In this document: piece by piece, positions 61,565 to 64,000 of the stretch
How the letters are laid out: each line of letters begins with the position of its first letter
Numbering within the stretch: position 1 is the first letter of the stretch
Source: Prunella strophiata
Lineage: Eukaryota > Chordata > Aves > Passeriformes > Prunellidae
NCBI GenBank assembly: GCA_036583965.1
Contig: JAZBQD010000017.1
Coordinates: 26,570,385-26,634,384 of the forward strand
Direction of reading: 5' to 3'
DNA length: 64,000 bases
The notes under the pieces: model-generated
What the model was told of the DNA's origin: nothing
Database searches by the model: none
Seen by the model: only the letters and a program-made list of their open reading frames with translations
Translations under genes and position numbers: made by a program

Positions 61565-64000
61565 GCGCTGCTGTTCAGTTGTGGGCAGCATGAGCTGGGA
61601 CTTGTATTGATTGTTCTGCTTGTAATTTAGCATAAATGCAAATGCAGGTTGAGACCCAGCATGTTCTGTTTAGTAGAAACCATGAAGAGAAAAAGAAATT
61701 GCTATAAATTAAATGTTCCTGTCTCTACAGGCATTGAGATGGGGATTCTGATTTATTTTAGCAGTGGCAGAGAGAGGCAGTAACAACAAAACAACATTTA
61801 TTTGAAGAAGAAAGACTGACTTGGAGCCTGCCATCAGTAGCAAAAGTTTTTTTATCTCAGTAAGTAAAATAAGAGATTTCAGAATATTGTCAACAGATAA
61901 CAACATAGAAAAAATTTGCAAACATATAACACGAGAGAAGCCATACATTTCATACCAAAGGTTCATCTACTTCAGGACCCTGACTCCAGCCTGACTGCAA
62001 GCTGAATCCCAGAAAAGACTGAGCACAAGGCAAGTACACCTAGCACTTTCTTTGAAAACTTGACCACACCTTCATTTTCAGCACTGAAATCTTTCTGAGC
62101 CTACTGCAGATATGTCTTTTATATACCTTTGATGGCCTGGTTTCCACACATCTGAGATCAAACATCACGTGTGGTTTCAGCCACCTGCTAGCCCAGCACT
62201 TCTGATTCAAGCAGTTCTTTCAAAGAAAGCTCAGATTTATTTAAGGTAGAAGGATTGTCTCCTCTCCACAAATTACTTACACCAGTGATCTCAGCTCTCT
62301 CCATGTTTGACAGATTAGTACTTAAACAAACCCTACAGACTGCAAAATGTCATTCAGAGAGGAACTGAAAGCATTTTTTTAACTGAGATGCATGACTTCA
62401 AAATCCATTCCTACCTTTGAAAAAGGTGGATGTTCAATCCTTTACATTTACTTGAACTTTTATTACAGAATTTTCTTAGCAGAAGAGAAAGGAAATTTGA
62501 CTTGCATTCGTTTATTACAGTTAAGTTCCTTCAGAACTGCAGAGCCATTATGAATATGGAAAAGGAACCTGATTTTATTTTAGTTTGTATATCAACAATT
62601 GAATTATAAAACAAAAGGTGAAATTCAGACTCAGCAAACTTTCACATATAAGACCAATAGTAAAATTAAAACCAAGTAAAAGACATTAATGCATTCAAGG
62701 TTTTGGGGGATTTTCACTTTAGTACAGTATTCAAACTTACTGGATGCAATGAAGGAAAAATACTTCTCTTTCTGGGCAATTTTGGCCTGGTTTTTGTGGT
62801 CTTGTTCCAAAATCATCACACTGGTCTCATCCCTTGCATTCTGTCACAAAAACAAGTGATCTCTAAATTAACTCACACTGGGAAAACCAAAGCAAAGTTC
62901 ACAGAGCCAAAGCCCACAGCAAGAGCAGAAATAAAAAAAAATATTATTGTGACTGTCTATACCACTGCAGTGGCATTTTTTAGTAGCAGCAGAGAAGGGA
63001 GGCCCAGCACAAAAATAACCTCACTGTCCTTACACTTAGAAGCATGCCAAGCTGCCAAGCTGGCACACTACTGCTCTGCTGAGAGCAGCTTGGGAAGGGT
63101 AGGGGGCTCCCATACCTCTCAGAGGACAAATTGCCTTTGGAAGCATCAAACAGTTCCTACCTGGCTGCACTTCTGTCACCTTGGGGTGATGCTTTCAAAC
63201 GCTCCCTTAATTCAGAAAAGTAAGTGGCTAGTAAGACAAGTGACAGCAAAGCAAGGTGGCATGAGTTGTGGTGTTGGTCAAACCTACATGGCTTTGGACA
63301 GATATTGCTTGTTTCCAGAGAGAGGAGATGTGTGTGTCAGGGATGCCCAAGTCACAGAGGGCATTCACAACTTCCCCAGGCATGCCTGGAGCTCTGGCAG
63401 AGGCACTGCATGAAATTGCAGTGCTTTATCCAAAAGGAAAAAAAAATCTAAGACCTACGCAAACTGCAGGCACAGTATGAAACTCCAAAGCCCATAATCC
63501 TCTCCCTGAGAGAAATGAAGCACAAGCTAAGTCCTCATAGCATAAATAAAGAGCCAGACACCCACAGCCTGCCACCTGTACTCCTTAGCTGTTCCATTTC
63601 ACTGCAGTCTGCACTGCTGCAGCTCTTCAATCGTCATAGTATAATCAATCCTGAGCCTTTTGTAAAGCCTCAGTTCAGAACAGAGTCAGAACAGAAGAAT
63701 GAGTTCCCACTTCTGGAAAAACAAAGGCTACCAGCCTCCCATGGTGTTGAGAAAAAAAAAAAAATAAAACCATGAACCAGGAAATGCAAAAATAGCTAAA
63801 ATGTATGTATTTCTTTTTCAGTCTCAGAACTGAAGCTCACAATTTTGACTACTCTACAAACTGCCACATAATTGTGTTTATTGTATAAATTTCCCTCAGG
63901 CTCGTCTGGCATAATCTTACAAATGTCTATGCCATTGATTTACTTTTTAGAAGTTTATTCTTTAGAAAGAGCTAAGAAACAGGTGTAAAGACACAGGTAA

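Larger units (their letters stand above)
59421..64000. other. non-coding DNA to window end
   Basis: No confident gene. Holds an A18 tract (59663-59680), a T16 tract (61549-61564) and a 13-A run near 63752. A GC-richer part at 60.9-61.4 kb has overlapping frames on both strands. A long stop-free stretch at 62.7-63.4 kb is discussed in the findings; its first ATG comes only late. Confidence 0.6.

Overview
This is a stretch of bird nuclear DNA, most likely from a songbird-type genome, and almost all of it is non-coding. The bird assignment rests on three truncated CR1 LINE 3' ends (about 30.7, 52.0 and 57.5 kb) and one avian endogenous-retrovirus solo LTR (14.3-14.9 kb). The DNA is AT-rich with no obvious CpG island. 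I find no confident protein-coding gene, tRNA, rRNA, operon or CRISPR array. Most longer open frames are short, lack an ATG at their start, or run through repeats or the assembly gap. The window reads as intergenic or large-intron DNA.

Layout. 1-6.9 kb: non-coding, with an A-tract, a 22-bp minisatellite and one AT-rich possibly conserved block. 6,947-7,446: a 500-base N gap, with a G-run just before it and, on its other side, a minus-strand open frame that is the best (still weak) candidate coding exon. 7.9-14.3 kb: featureless. 14,319-14,920: an intact solo LTR with identical 5-bp target-site duplications. 15-24 kb: simple repeats, a perfect 24-bp palindrome, a CA/TG inverted microsatellite and an 850-bp interval with few stops. 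24.4 and 26.7 kb: two diverged direct copies of an unidentified 150-bp repeat. 34.1-35.3 kb: a near-identical 590-bp tandem duplication. 42.1 kb: a G-quadruplex-type motif. 43.7-44.4 kb: CA/TA and T/G simple repeats. 46-60 kb: several non-repetitive AT-rich blocks with clustered TAATTA homeodomain cores. The strongest, near 52.7-53.0 kb, has five cores in 228 bp.

No genes here act together. If the window has a function, the likeliest one is cis-regulation from the 46-60 kb TAATTA-rich blocks. That is inference from motif density, not from alignment. I did not find a convincing undescribed biological system. The items most worth checking are the TAATTA clusters, the paired unknown repeat, the 34-35 kb tandem duplication (real or an assembly artefact) and the open frame cut by the gap.
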